Made by a program: the position numbers and the translations under genes
Shown: piece after piece, positions 17,608 to 26,501 of the stretch
Layout of the letters: each line of letters begins with the position of its first letter
Numbering within the stretch: position 1 is the first letter of the stretch
The notes under the pieces: model-generated
What the model was told of the DNA's origin: nothing
Seen by the model: the letters and a program-made list of their open reading frames with translations, nothing else
Databases searched by the model: none
From: UBA8079 sp965205535
Lineage (GTDB): Bacteria; Pseudomonadota; Alphaproteobacteria; UBA6615
Assembly: GCA_965205535.1 (NCBI GenBank)
Contig: CBDBHH010000005.1
Location: forward strand, 3,224,001-3,288,000
Reading direction: 5' to 3'
DNA length: 64,000 nt

Positions 17608-18572
17608 TGAACGTCCGATTGATTGGTCTCGTGCTGGTCGCGTTGCTCGCGGCCGGCGGCGCTATTTTTGGCGCGAACAGCTGGCTCGCGGGCCAACGCG
17701 CCGCACTTGAGGCAGCCAACCGCAACCAGGTGCAGGTGAAGAAAGATCACACGCGCATCATTGTCGCCAAACGGGGACTGCCTGCCGGCACGCTCATCAA
17801 GAAAACCCATCTTCGCTGGCAGGTCTGGCCGGACGCCGGTGTGGCCGATGCGTACCTGGTGGACGGTAAAACCAATCTCGAAAGTCTGGTCGGCACGGTA
17901 GTGCGCCTGGGGATCGCCGCCGGAGAACCCGTCACGGAGACCCGCGTTGTCCGTCCGGGACAACATGGTTTCATGGCGGCCGTTCTGCGCCCCGGTTTTC
18001 GCGCGATCACCGTCGGGGTCAACACGACCAGCGGCGTGGCCGGATTTGTGTTCCCCGGCGACCGGATCGATCTGATCCTGTCCCATTCGGTGGGACGGGA
18101 AGGACAGAACGGGCGCGTGCGGCGCGCATCCGAAACCGTGCTTACGGATGTCCGTGTCCTGGCCATCGATCAATCGACGAATGATCAGGCGGAAAAACCC
18201 AACCCTTCAAAGAACGTCACGCTTGAGGTCACGCCCAAACAGGTCGAGATCGTTTCGCTGGTGAGCGATATCGGCCGCCTGTCTCTCAGCCTGCGCAGCC
18301 TGCAGCGCAATGAGGGGGCGATTGAAAGCACTGATGACGGTGATGCCCCGGTTGGTAACCCGGGTGTCGCGGCAACCGGTGACGCCGATCTCAATCCGAT
18401 TCTGGCCCGTCTTATCAGTGGGGAGGAACCGGCGCGCGGCCGTGGACACACCTGGGACAGCGAAGTCAGCCGTCTGCTGGTGGCCCCGGCGTCGAAAGGA
18501 AACCTGCATCAGGTTCGTGTGGTGCGTGGCGATCAGTCTGCGGTTGTCGAGTTCAAGCGAGGCCGCAAATGA
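17607..18572 (+). CDS. cpaB: Flp pilus assembly protein CpaB (RcpC)
   Basis: CpaB/RcpC is a periplasmic protein needed for Flp pilus assembly, thought to act with the secretin. The 321-aa protein begins with a membrane anchor (LIGLVLVALLAAGGAIFGA). A SAF domain follows, starting TRIIVAKRGLPAGTLIKKTHLRWQ and ending near GIAAGEPVTETRVV. The remainder is the RcpC-type beta-rich part with GVNTTSGVAGFVFPGDRIDL. It overlaps cpaC by 4 nt. Confidence 0.93.
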   Translation: MNVRLIGLVLVALLAAGGAIFGANSWLAGQRAALEAANRNQVQVKKDHTRIIVAKRGLPAGTLIKKTHLRWQVWPDAGVADAYLVDGKTNLESLVGTVVRLGIAAGEPVTETRVVRPGQHGFMAAVLRPGFRAITVGVNTTSGVAGFVFPGDRIDLILSHSVGREGQNGRVRRASETVLTDVRVLAIDQSTNDQAEKPNPSKNVTLEVTPKQVEIVSLVSDIGRLSLSLRSLQRNEGAIESTDDGDAPVGNPGVAATGDADLNPILARLISGEEPARGRGHTWDSEVSRLLVAPASKGNLHQVRVVRGDQSAVVEFKRGRK

Positions 18573-19987
18573 TCCACTTCTTATCCCGGTTGGCGCCCGC
18601 GTTGGGCCTGCTCACCGCACTCTCAATGCTGTTGATCAGTACCGGAAACGCACAGGCACAAGCACCCGTAAGAACCGTGGGATCGGGCGTCGAGACGATC
18701 GATATCGAGGTCAATAAGGGTGCTTTGGTGCGTCTGCCCGAGCCGGCCTCCGCGGTGTTCGTGGCAAACCCGGCCTATGCCGACATCTCGATGAAGTCTC
18801 CGACGCTCGTCTACGTCATGGCCAAGCAGACCGGAGAGACATCGTTGTTCGCATTGGATGGCCGCGATGCGGTGCTCGCGAACATCAATCTGATGGTCAC
18901 CCACAACGTGTCGGCTCTCAGCGCGTCATTGCGCTCCGTACTACCGGATACAGCCATCGAGGCACGTTCGGTGCCCGGGGGGCTGATGCTGGCTGGGCTC
19001 GTCAATTCCGCCACGGAGGCCGAGGAAGCGCGCCGCATCGCCGCGCGGTTCCTGGCCAAGAATGAAGTGGTGGTCAACCAGATCCAGGTGGTGGGGCCGA
19101 ACCAGGTCAACCTTCAGGTCCGGATCGCCGAGGTTTCGCGCAACGTCCTCAAACGGCTGGGGTTCAACTTCGATGCTCTCATCGATGTGGGAACCTTCTC
19201 ATTCGGACTGGCCTCGGGTCGCGGGTTCCTGAACCCCGCCCGCACATTGATCAGCGGACTGCCCGATACAGGACTTGCCCAGGCAAACTATATTTCGAGC
19301 TCGGTTGATGTGGCCGGCGTGGTCGACGCGCTGGAAACGGAGGGCCTGATTTCGCTCCTGGCGGAGCCAAACCTCACCGCGCTGACCGGAGAAACGGCGA
19401 GCTTCCTGGCGGGCGGCGAATTCCCGGTGCCGGTTGTCGATAATGACGGCGAAGTCACCGTCAGTTTCAAGCCGTTTGGTGTGTCGCTGGCCTTTACCCC
19501 CACGATACTGAGTGCCAACCGGATCAGCCTCAAGGTCCTGCCGGAAGTGAGCGCCTTGTCGTCTTCCGGCGCGGTCAACGTAAACGGGCTGAACATCCCG
19601 GCGCTGACGACGCGGCGGGCGAACACGACGGTCGAGCTCGGCAGCGGTCAGAGCTTTGCGATCGCGGGCCTGCTACAGGCCGACAGCAATCAGAACGTCA
19701 ATGAATTCCCGGGGCTGGCGGACCTGCCGATCCTCGGCGCGCTGTTTCGCTCGACCGAGTTCAATCGGCAGGAGACGGAACTCGTGATCATCGTCACGCC
19801 TTACCTGGTGCGGCCGGTATCGAGCAACGCCTTGCTGGCACCGACAGACGGTTTCGAGATCCCCGACGATTTCGATCGGGTGTTTCACGGGGAAACACAT
19901 CGCCGGAAGGCGACACCGAACGAGCGGGAAGTACGCGTACCGGAATTCGATGGGGCGTCCGGACCCGGCGGTTTTCAGATCGAGTAG
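18569..19987 (+). CDS. cpaC: Outer-membrane secretin CpaC (RcpA)
   Basis: CpaC forms the outer-membrane ring through which Flp pili leave the cell. The 472-aa protein has a cleavable signal peptide (LGLLTALSMLLISTGNAQAQA) and an N-terminal pilus/BON-like region (VNKGALVRLPEPASAVFVAN). The secretin domain holds the family motifs near 200-420: VDALETEGLISLLAEPNL and, at the end, ELVIIVTPYLVRP. It overlaps cpaB, and cpaD follows 9 nt downstream. Confidence 0.94.
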   Translation: MIHFLSRLAPALGLLTALSMLLISTGNAQAQAPVRTVGSGVETIDIEVNKGALVRLPEPASAVFVANPAYADISMKSPTLVYVMAKQTGETSLFALDGRDAVLANINLMVTHNVSALSASLRSVLPDTAIEARSVPGGLMLAGLVNSATEAEEARRIAARFLAKNEVVVNQIQVVGPNQVNLQVRIAEVSRNVLKRLGFNFDALIDVGTFSFGLASGRGFLNPARTLISGLPDTGLAQANYISSSVDVAGVVDALETEGLISLLAEPNLTALTGETASFLAGGEFPVPVVDNDGEVTVSFKPFGVSLAFTPTILSANRISLKVLPEVSALSSSGAVNVNGLNIPALTTRRANTTVELGSGQSFAIAGLLQADSNQNVNEFPGLADLPILGALFRSTEFNRQETELVIIVTPYLVRPVSSNALLAPTDGFEIPDDFDRVFHGETHRRKATPNEREVRVPEFDGASGPGGFQIE

Positions 19988-19996
19988 AGGTTGAAC

Positions 19997-20683
19997 ATGA
20001 TGAGACGACAAAAGGTTATCAGGAGCCGGCGTATTTTCACCAAGCGACCCTCGCGATGGTGGCCGCTCTTGGCGGTGGCGGCCGTAATCGTCACCGGCTG
20101 TGCGCAGTCACTTGCGGACTACAGCCCCGCTCAATCGCCACGCGATATTCAGGTTCGCTGGGTTTCGCTCGATCATTCGGTTCTGTTCGAGCCGGGCGCC
20201 AGCGTACTTTCGAACTCCGAGCGATTTCATCTTGATGCGTTTCTGGAAGGCCTGGCCCTGCGTCGCGGTGACCGGTTCCTGGTGGACACAGGTGACACCG
20301 GCGGGCTCGATCCCCTGGGGCAGGCCCGCGCGAGTGCCATCTCGCAACGCCTGCGCCGTCATGTTCCCGGCGTCGATGCCCTCATGTACTCGGGCGGTTC
20401 GGCGCCGAACGGCGGCGCGCGTCTGGTGGTCGGGCGGTATGTGGCTGTACCGCCCAACTGTCCGAACTGGTCGCGCCCGTCGGCCTCCAATCACGGCAAC
20501 CTGACAGACGCGAACTTCGGATGTGCCGCAGCGACCAACCTAAGCTTGATGATTGCAGATCCGGCCGACCTTGTTCGTGGCCGAAGCCTGTCGGCGGGTG
20601 ACGGGCAGGCGTTGTCACAGGGAATTCAGCGCTACCGCACCGGAAAGGTCAAAAGTCCCGTGGCCGTCGAGACGAATGAATAG
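19997..20683 (+). CDS. cpaD: Pilus assembly lipoprotein CpaD
   Basis: CpaD is an outer-membrane-associated lipoprotein that helps the CpaC secretin. The 228-aa product has a signal sequence ending in the lipobox VTGCAQS, then the CpaD domain with PNCPNWSRP and NFGCAAATNLSLMIADPADLVRGR, which are family-typical. AGAGG lies 6 nt upstream of ATG 19997; a TTG at 19991 and an ATG at 20000 are in frame alternatives. The stop abuts the cpaE start. Confidence 0.92.
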   Translation: MMRRQKVIRSRRIFTKRPSRWWPLLAVAAVIVTGCAQSLADYSPAQSPRDIQVRWVSLDHSVLFEPGASVLSNSERFHLDAFLEGLALRRGDRFLVDTGDTGGLDPLGQARASAISQRLRRHVPGVDALMYSGGSAPNGGARLVVGRYVAVPPNCPNWSRPSASNHGNLTDANFGCAAATNLSLMIADPADLVRGRSLSAGDGQALSQGIQRYRTGKVKSPVAVETNE

Positions 20684-20685
20684 TG

Positions 20686-21897
20686 ATGAGTGTTGCAGCG
20701 ATTGAACCCAGACGTGAGAGCGGGGTCGTCCTGGCGGCTTTCGCAGCCGATGCGATAACCGCGACAATGATCGAGCAGGTGGCCAGTTATCACTGGCCCG
20801 GCGCGACAGTCGTGGAGGGCGGCCTGAATGCCGCTGCGACCTATCTCGACAACACGCGGGCGCCGGATTTGCTCGTGGTCGATCTGGGGAACAGTGAGGA
20901 CCCGCTTGAGGAGCTTCTGACACTGGCGGATTCCTGCGAAGCCTCAACCCAGGTTGTCGCCCTGGGAACGGTCAACGATCTGGGTCTTTACAAACAATTC
21001 GTCGCGGCCGGGGTCGCGGATTACCTGGTCAAACCGTTGAGCGCAGAAGACCTGGAGACGGCGCTGCTTGCGGCGGCGTTTCGCGAGCAACAGGTCATCC
21101 AGGCGGTCGATGTGCCGCACGGCAAGATTGTCGTGACGATCGGTGCGCGGGGCGGGGTAGGGGCAACCACGATCGCCACGAATGGTGCGTGGATGCTGGC
21201 AGAGGAACAGAAGCAAAAGGTTGTCCTGGTGGATCTCGATCTGCAGTTCGGCTCGACGGCGCTGTCCCTCGATCTGGTGCCCGCCGGGGGTATGATCGAA
21301 ACCCTGCGCAACCCCGACCGGGTCGACGGCCTGTTTCGGGCGAGTGCGCTCGTGCCCAAGACGGCAAATTTCTCTGTCCTTGCGGCCGAGGAGGACCTGG
21401 GCCGGGATGCGAGCTACAGCGGTGCGGGGATTGATCGCCTCATCGAGGAATTGCGCCGCAGCTTCGATTGGGTCTGGATCGATATCCCGCGAACGCTTTG
21501 CCATGTGAATGCCAACGTGATCGCGGAGGCATCACACGCCTACGTGGTGTCCGACCTGTCGCTCGCCGGCATGCGCGATACGATGCGCGTGGCCAATTAT
21601 TGTGAAGGTCTCAACCGGGATGCCGAGATCGCGATCATCGTGAATCGCGCCGGGAGTGCGAAAGGTATTCCCGCCACACAGTTTGCCAAGGGTGTGCCAA
21701 AGCCGGTCATCGCGCGATTGCCCGAAGACCCCAAGGCAGGCAACGCCGCGACCACAGGAAAACCGGTCGCGCAGATTGCCGGACGCGGCAAGTTTGCGGT
21801 CGGCCTGCGGAAGATCGTCCAGGAAATGGCACCATTGCCTAAAAAGCGTCGCGGCTTGCTGTCGTTGCGCAAGGCTGATCCGGAGGCGGAGGCATGA
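20686..21897 (+). CDS. cpaE: Pilus localisation ATPase CpaE (receiver-like plus MinD-type domain)
   Basis: CpaE directs the pilus machinery to its cellular site. The 403-aa protein has an N-terminal receiver-like domain (about 1-135; LLVVDLGN, ADYLVKPLSAEDLE). A MinD/ParA-type ATPase follows with the deviant Walker A GARGGVGATTIATN near residue 152 and VVLVDLDLQFG. The domain order is that of CpaE/TadZ. A GTG at 20683 is an alternative start overlapping the cpaD stop. It overlaps the cpaF start by 4 nt. Confidence 0.92.
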   Translation: MSVAAIEPRRESGVVLAAFAADAITATMIEQVASYHWPGATVVEGGLNAAATYLDNTRAPDLLVVDLGNSEDPLEELLTLADSCEASTQVVALGTVNDLGLYKQFVAAGVADYLVKPLSAEDLETALLAAAFREQQVIQAVDVPHGKIVVTIGARGGVGATTIATNGAWMLAEEQKQKVVLVDLDLQFGSTALSLDLVPAGGMIETLRNPDRVDGLFRASALVPKTANFSVLAAEEDLGRDASYSGAGIDRLIEELRRSFDWVWIDIPRTLCHVNANVIAEASHAYVVSDLSLAGMRDTMRVANYCEGLNRDAEIAIIVNRAGSAKGIPATQFAKGVPKPVIARLPEDPKAGNAATTGKPVAQIAGRGKFAVGLRKIVQEMAPLPKKRRGLLSLRKADPEAEA

Positions 21898-22205
21898 GCT
21901 TCGGTCGTCGGTCCGATGGGCGGCCGCTTGCATCGGGTCGGGAGATTTCCTCAACCGCGTCGGCACCGCGCCCGCGCGAGAATGTGGTGGCGTTCGCCGA
22001 CGCGGGGCATGTCGATCCGGATGATGGTTCTGATCCGAGACCTGATCCCGAGGATTTTGCCGAGAAACTCGTCGCGGAAATCGAGAACGGCAACCCGATA
22101 GAAGGCTTGCCTCGGGGTGAGGTGGCAAATCTGGTGACCCAAACGGCCGAAAAAGCCTGGGTCGCGGTTACCGCAAACTCAATCAGATCGAACAGCGCAA
22201 CCTGA
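21894..22205 (+). CDS. cpaF: CpaF ATPase, N-terminal fragment (gene broken by frameshift)
   Basis: This is the first of three out-of-frame pieces of cpaF, the TadA-type ATPase that powers Flp pilus assembly. It encodes the low-complexity N-terminus up to TQTAEKAW. After about 22155 the frame runs into unrelated codons and stops. The correct continuation (YRKLNQIEQRNLITQ) is readable in the -1 frame from about 22169. The break lies next to an A5 run (22150-22154): one added A there would restore the frame. ATG 21894 overlaps the cpaE stop. Confidence 0.8.
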   Translation: MSFGRRSDGRPLASGREISSTASAPRPRENVVAFADAGHVDPDDGSDPRPDPEDFAEKLVAEIENGNPIEGLPRGEVANLVTQTAEKAWVAVTANSIRSNSAT

Positions 22206-22213
22206 TCACCCAG

Positions 22214-22873
22214 GTGTTGAACCAGGTCTACAGCGCGCCTGTTCGCGACGAACCCGTGATGGCCGAACCCGCAGCAAGTCTCACACCGGAAAATTCGGAC
22301 CCGGCGCGGGAGTATTCCCTCGAGGATCTGAAAACAGAAAAGCGTCAAGTCTCCAAAGTCGTGGAAGATGCCCGTCGCAAGGTCCAGCCGGAGCTGGTGG
22401 AGCGGATCGATGTCGGAGCGGCCCTGAACCTGCCGCGTGAAGAACTCGAAGCCCAGATCGCGGACATCGTCACCGAAATCCTCAACGAGGAGAAACTGCA
22501 GCTCAATCAGTTCGAGCAGCAGGATCTGGTCAAGGCGTTGCTCGATGAGATGCTCGGGCTGGGACCGCTCGAGCCGCTTCTCGCCGACGAGGACATCACC
22601 AACATCATGGTCAACGGTTATGACCAAATTTACATCGAGCGGTTCGGCAAGCTTGAGCTGACCGATGTGGCGTTTCGCGACAACAAGCATGTGATGAATA
22701 TCTCGACCCGCATCGTGTCCCAGATCGGACGACGGATCGATGAGACGAGCCCGCTGGTCGATGCACGGCTGGCCGACGGCAGCCGCGTGAATATCATCAT
22801 TCCGCCGTTGGCCATCGACGGCCCGTCGATCTCGATCCGAAAATTTGCCAAGAAAAAATCACGCTCGACGTGA
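22214..22873 (+). CDS. cpaF: CpaF ATPase, middle fragment (N-domain; gene broken by frameshifts)
   Basis: This second piece of cpaF carries the N-terminal domain of the secretion ATPase: FEQQDLVKALLDEMLGLGPL, EDITNIMVNGYDQIYIE, and RVNIIIPPLAIDGPSISIR. It ends with FAKKKSRST and a TGA where homologues read FAKKKITLD. The next frame supplies exactly ITLDVMEA. The shift sits on an A6 run (22853-22858); seven A's would make the gene continuous. The frame is open upstream of ATG 22214, back to the first frameshift, so the ATG is not a natural start. Confidence 0.85.
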   Translation: MLNQVYSAPVRDEPVMAEPAASLTPENSDPAREYSLEDLKTEKRQVSKVVEDARRKVQPELVERIDVGAALNLPREELEAQIADIVTEILNEEKLQLNQFEQQDLVKALLDEMLGLGPLEPLLADEDITNIMVNGYDQIYIERFGKLELTDVAFRDNKHVMNISTRIVSQIGRRIDETSPLVDARLADGSRVNIIIPPLAIDGPSISIRKFAKKKSRST

Positions 22874-23610
22874 TGGAGGCGCAGAACAATTTGTCTGCGG
22901 CGATGGCGAAAGTCATGCGCATCGCCGGCCGGGCCCAGCTGAACATCCTGATTTCCGGTGGGACGGGTTCAGGTAAAACGACATTGCTCAACGCGCTGTC
23001 CCAGATGATCGACCACGGCGAACGCGTGGTGACGATCGAGGATGCCGCCGAACTGCAGCTCCAGCAGCCCCATGTTGTGCGCCTGGAGACCCGCCCGGCG
23101 AATCTCGAGGGCCATGGGGCGATCACCATGCGCGATCTGGTCAAGAATGCGCTGCGTATGCGCCCCGACCGCATCATCCTTGGCGAGGTGCGTGGCTCGG
23201 AGGCCGTCGACATGCTCCAGGCCATGAATACCGGCCATGAGGGCTCGATGTGTACGGTTCATGCGAACCGTCCCCGCGAGGCGCTGACCCGATTGGAAAA
23301 CATGGTCGGGATGGCGGGGATCAATCTGCCGGCCAAGGCGGTGCGCACCCAGATCGCCGCCGCGCTCGATATCATCGTGCAGGTCAGCCGCATGCGCGAC
23401 GGTGTGCGCCGGATCACCCATGTCATGGAAGTGGTGGGGATGGAGGGTGATGTGGTGACGACGCAGGATCTTTTTGTTTTCAAATATGAGGGAGACGATC
23501 CGTCGGGCCGGATCATGGGCACCTATGAATATTCCGGCGTGCGCCCGCACCTGACCACGAAGGCGGAATATTTCGGCCTCGGCCGGGCACTTTCCGAGGC
23601 GTTGCGCTGA
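22870..23610 (+). CDS. cpaF: CpaF ATPase, C-terminal catalytic fragment (gene broken by frameshift)
   Basis: This third piece holds the RecA-like catalytic domain of the type II/IV secretion ATPase. It has Walker A ISGGTGSGKTTLLNAL, the Asp box TIEDAAELQL, Walker B MRPDRIILGEVRGSEAVDML and the His box MNTGHEGSMCTVHAN. The domain is intact to its natural C-terminus and the TGA overlaps the tadB ATG. With the two single-base losses corrected, the whole gene (21894-23610) would encode about 572 aa. That length and the intact motifs suggest either recent damage or sequence error. Confidence 0.88.
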   Translation: MMEAQNNLSAAMAKVMRIAGRAQLNILISGGTGSGKTTLLNALSQMIDHGERVVTIEDAAELQLQQPHVVRLETRPANLEGHGAITMRDLVKNALRMRPDRIILGEVRGSEAVDMLQAMNTGHEGSMCTVHANRPREALTRLENMVGMAGINLPAKAVRTQIAAALDIIVQVSRMRDGVRRITHVMEVVGMEGDVVTTQDLFVFKYEGDDPSGRIMGTYEYSGVRPHLTTKAEYFGLGRALSEALR

Positions 23611-24617
23611 TGGGTGGCACGATGTTCGGCACCGTGGATTTGTCGGTCGCGGTGATGATCGCCAGTGTGGTTCTGGCGACGGTCTGCCTGTCCGTGGTCG
23701 GCGGCATTCTTGTGTTCGGCGAGCAGCGCCAGACGAACAAGCGCATGAACGGCGTGGTGCGGCGCTGGCAACCGAGCGTTGCCGCGGACGGCACGCCAAC
23801 CCTGCGACTGGCCCAGCATGACAGTGCGCTTCCGTCCGTCGACCGTATTCTCAAACGCTTGCTGCCGCGGCGCGAAATGCTTCGCCAGCGCCTGAAACGG
23901 ACCGGGCGATCGATCAGCGTGGGTCAATATCTTGTTTCCTGCCTGGTCGTGGGTGTCCTCGCCGGGACGGTGATGTCGTTTGCGTTCGGGTTCTCGCTGC
24001 CCGTCTCGATACTCGGCGGCTGTGCGGGCGGTCTGCTTCTGCCGCACATGTTCATCGGCTACCTCGCCGGTTGGCGTCAGCGCGCCTTCACGGGCCAGTT
24101 TCCTGAATCGATTGACCTGATTGTCCGCGGCATACGCTCGGGCCTTCCGGTCGTGGAAGCGATCATGACCGTCGCCCGCGAAATGCCGAAACCCGTCGGA
24201 CAGGAGTTCCAGACCATCACGGACGCCGTGCGGTTCGGCCAAACCCTCGAAGATGCCCTGTGGGATGCGGTGCCGCGGGTCGACACGCCGGAGTTCAAGT
24301 TCTTCGTTGTGTCCATCGCCGTGCAGCGTGAGACCGGCGGCAATCTGGGTGAGACGCTCGAAAACCTCGCCGATGTGCTGCGCAAGCGGCGCCAGATGAA
24401 GAAGCGGGTGAAGGCGATGGCGTCGGAACCCAAGGCGAGCGCGTGGATCCTGGGTAGCCTGCCTTTCATCATGTTCGCGATCATCTTCTTCGTGAACACC
24501 GGCTACGTGATGACCCTGTTCACCGATCCGCGCGGCACGACCCTGATCGCCTTTGGGCTGACCAGCCAGTTCATCGGCGTGGCGATCATGTGGAAGATGG
24601 TGAGGTTTGAAATATGA
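23610..24617 (+). CDS. tadB: Pilus platform protein TadB
   Basis: TadB is one of the two inner-membrane platform proteins on which the CpaF ATPase acts. The 335-aa protein has an N-terminal membrane helix, a cytosolic part, a pair of helices (LVSCLVVGVLAGTVMSFAFG) and a T2SF domain (FPESIDLIVRGIRSGLPVVEA). C-terminal membrane helices follow. The order tadB-tadC with a 4-nt overlap is standard. The frame is intact even though both flanking regions have frameshifts. Confidence 0.93.
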   Translation: MGGTMFGTVDLSVAVMIASVVLATVCLSVVGGILVFGEQRQTNKRMNGVVRRWQPSVAADGTPTLRLAQHDSALPSVDRILKRLLPRREMLRQRLKRTGRSISVGQYLVSCLVVGVLAGTVMSFAFGFSLPVSILGGCAGGLLLPHMFIGYLAGWRQRAFTGQFPESIDLIVRGIRSGLPVVEAIMTVAREMPKPVGQEFQTITDAVRFGQTLEDALWDAVPRVDTPEFKFFVVSIAVQRETGGNLGETLENLADVLRKRRQMKKRVKAMASEPKASAWILGSLPFIMFAIIFFVNTGYVMTLFTDPRGTTLIAFGLTSQFIGVAIMWKMVRFEI

Positions 24618-25585
24618 CCCCGGGTGAGTTGATTCCCGTTCCCATGGAGGAGCTGGTCGTCTGGCTGGCGGGGTTCGCGGCGATGGCGGCCGTTTTTGCG
24701 GTCTGGGTGGGCCTGATCGCACCACGCCCGATCAAGGCGCGCATGCGTTCCCTGTCCGACCGCCGGGTGGCGCTGCACCGGGCAAGGCTGCAGCCGCGCT
24801 CGCATCCCATGCGTATCCGCGGCCTCAACGTCGCCACCGGTGTCGTCGAACGGCTGCGGTTGCTGCAGTCCTCCCAGGCGAAGCGGATCAGCGAAAAGCT
24901 CCTGCAGGCCGGCTGGCGCGGCAAGGACGCGATGGTCGTCTACCTGTTTCTCAAATTCGCACTGCCGCTGATCTTCGGGCTGATCGCGGTCATTTTCCTT
25001 TATCTGCTGCCGGTCTTCGAGATGGGCCCCATGGGCAAGCTGATGATCGCCTTGCTGGCGGTTATTTTTGGGGCCTACGCGCCGGATTTGTTCACTGCCA
25101 ACACGGTCTCGAAGCGCAAGCAGAAGATCACCAAGGCGATGCCCGACGGGCTCGACCTGATGGTGATCTGTGCGGAAGCGGGTTTGAGCCTCGATGCGGC
25201 CCTGGAGCGGGTGGGGCGCGAACTGCGCCAGTCATGGCCCGAATTCGCCGATGAGATAAGCCTGACGTCGATCGAGCTCGGTTTTCTGCCCGATCGCGGT
25301 CAGGCGTTGCAGAACCTGGCTCGGCGCGTGCGTATCCCGGGTATGCGCGGTCTGGTCAATACGCTTGCCCAGACGGAGCGATACGGCACGCCCTTGTCCC
25401 AGGCTTTGCGGGTCCTGTCTTCGGAAATGCGGACCAACCGACTGTTGAAGGCGGAAGAGAAGGCCGCCCGGTTGCCGGCCGTGCTTACGGTGCCGATGAT
25501 TCTGTTCATCATGCCGGCATTGTTCGTGGTGTTGATCGGCCCCGGCGCATTGCAAACGATCGATGCGCTGCGGGGCGTGTTGTGA
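24614..25585 (+). CDS. tadC: Pilus platform protein TadC
   Basis: TadC is the second inner-membrane platform protein and a paralogue of TadB. The 323-aa protein has membrane helices near the N-terminus and near residue 115-155. Its T2SF domain contains MPDGLDLMVICAEAGLSLDAAL, and it ends with a C-terminal membrane helix (TVPMILFIMPALFVVLIG). It overlaps tadB by 4 nt. The opposite-strand tadD ends 32 nt downstream. Confidence 0.93.
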   Translation: MTPGELIPVPMEELVVWLAGFAAMAAVFAVWVGLIAPRPIKARMRSLSDRRVALHRARLQPRSHPMRIRGLNVATGVVERLRLLQSSQAKRISEKLLQAGWRGKDAMVVYLFLKFALPLIFGLIAVIFLYLLPVFEMGPMGKLMIALLAVIFGAYAPDLFTANTVSKRKQKITKAMPDGLDLMVICAEAGLSLDAALERVGRELRQSWPEFADEISLTSIELGFLPDRGQALQNLARRVRIPGMRGLVNTLAQTERYGTPLSQALRVLSSEMRTNRLLKAEEKAARLPAVLTVPMILFIMPALFVVLIGPGALQTIDALRGVL

Positions 25586-25617
25586 TCTACCCCGCAACGC
25601 AATCGGATAAACGCGAA

Positions 25618-26469
25618 TTAGCGCGTGCGCCTCGGGTTCTCGGTGCTGCGGGCACCGTTGCCGCGAGCTGCGCTGTAGGTGCCGACCGCCGCGACCCGGG
25701 ATTCATGATCGGGCAGGCTGGCCAGCATCGTGTAGAAGGCCTGGACCCGCTGGGCCGTGACTGCGTCGGTGTCCATGGCCATGATCGCACGCGCCCGGTC
25801 GGTCTGGCCCGAAAGGGCATAGGCAAGCGCCAGGTTGGTGCGGTGACGGGCGCCAGCGCCCGGGAAGCCGTTGGCTTCCTCCAGAACCGGGATCGCTTCG
25901 TCATATTCGCCCGACAGGGCCAGGGACAGCCCCAGATTGTTGAGGAGCTTCAGGCTGCGTTCCCCGTCCAGCCCCTTACGGTAAGCGGCCTGTGCCGCCG
26001 CCGCGTCTCCCAGCAGGTCATGAGCAACACCCATACCGTTGTACAAATCGCCACCGTCACCGAGTTCGGCGGCCAGCCGGAATTGCTCGAGCGCCAGGCT
26101 GGGCTGGTCCAGTGCCGCCAGGGTCTCACCGTAGCCGAGCCGGGCATCGAAACTGCGCGGTTCGAGGGTGAGCGCGCGTTTCCAGGCATTTCCCGCCTCG
26201 CGGTGGGCGCCGACATGGCTCAGCGTGTCGGCCAGGCGGAGCAACGGATCGAGCTCGAGCGGTGCCAGCATGTGGGCACGACGGTAGATCGGGATCGCGG
26301 CGCTGATATCGCCGGCATCCCGGGCCGCATCGCCGATCCGCAGCATGGTATCGCCGCCGCCACCCGACACACCGTCGGTGTGGGCGGCCGGCGCGCAGGC
26401 GGAAAGCAAAAGGCCGACCGCGATGGCGAGCCTGGCAGGGTGCTGTTTCAGTCGATTTACGAGGGTCAT
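25618..26469 (-). CDS. tadD: TadD-like TPR lipoprotein
   Basis: TadD is a periplasmic TPR lipoprotein associated with Flp pilus assembly. The 283-aa protein has a signal peptide with lipobox LLLSACAPA. Several TPR units follow (for example PIYRRAHMLAPLELDPLLRLAD and LYNGMGVAHDLLGD). It is the only reversed gene inside the run from cpaA to tadE and is divergent from tadE across 32 nt. A TPR lipoprotein at this place in a tad locus is nearly always TadD. Confidence 0.85.
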   Translation of the reverse strand: MTLVNRLKQHPARLAIAVGLLLSACAPAAHTDGVSGGGGDTMLRIGDAARDAGDISAAIPIYRRAHMLAPLELDPLLRLADTLSHVGAHREAGNAWKRALTLEPRSFDARLGYGETLAALDQPSLALEQFRLAAELGDGGDLYNGMGVAHDLLGDAAAAQAAYRKGLDGERSLKLLNNLGLSLALSGEYDEAIPVLEEANGFPGAGARHRTNLALAYALSGQTDRARAIMAMDTDAVTAQRVQAFYTMLASLPDHESRVAAVGTYSAARGNGARSTENPRRTR

Positions 26470-26501
26470 CTGGATGCCTCTGGAAGTGAAAGGATGACAT
26501 C

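Noticed and set aside
22850..22875. Programmed -1 ribosomal frameshift in cpaF
   Set aside because: The slippery sequence in the incoming frame would be G-AAA-AAA, not X-XXY-YYZ, and a second unrelated break lies upstream in the same gene.
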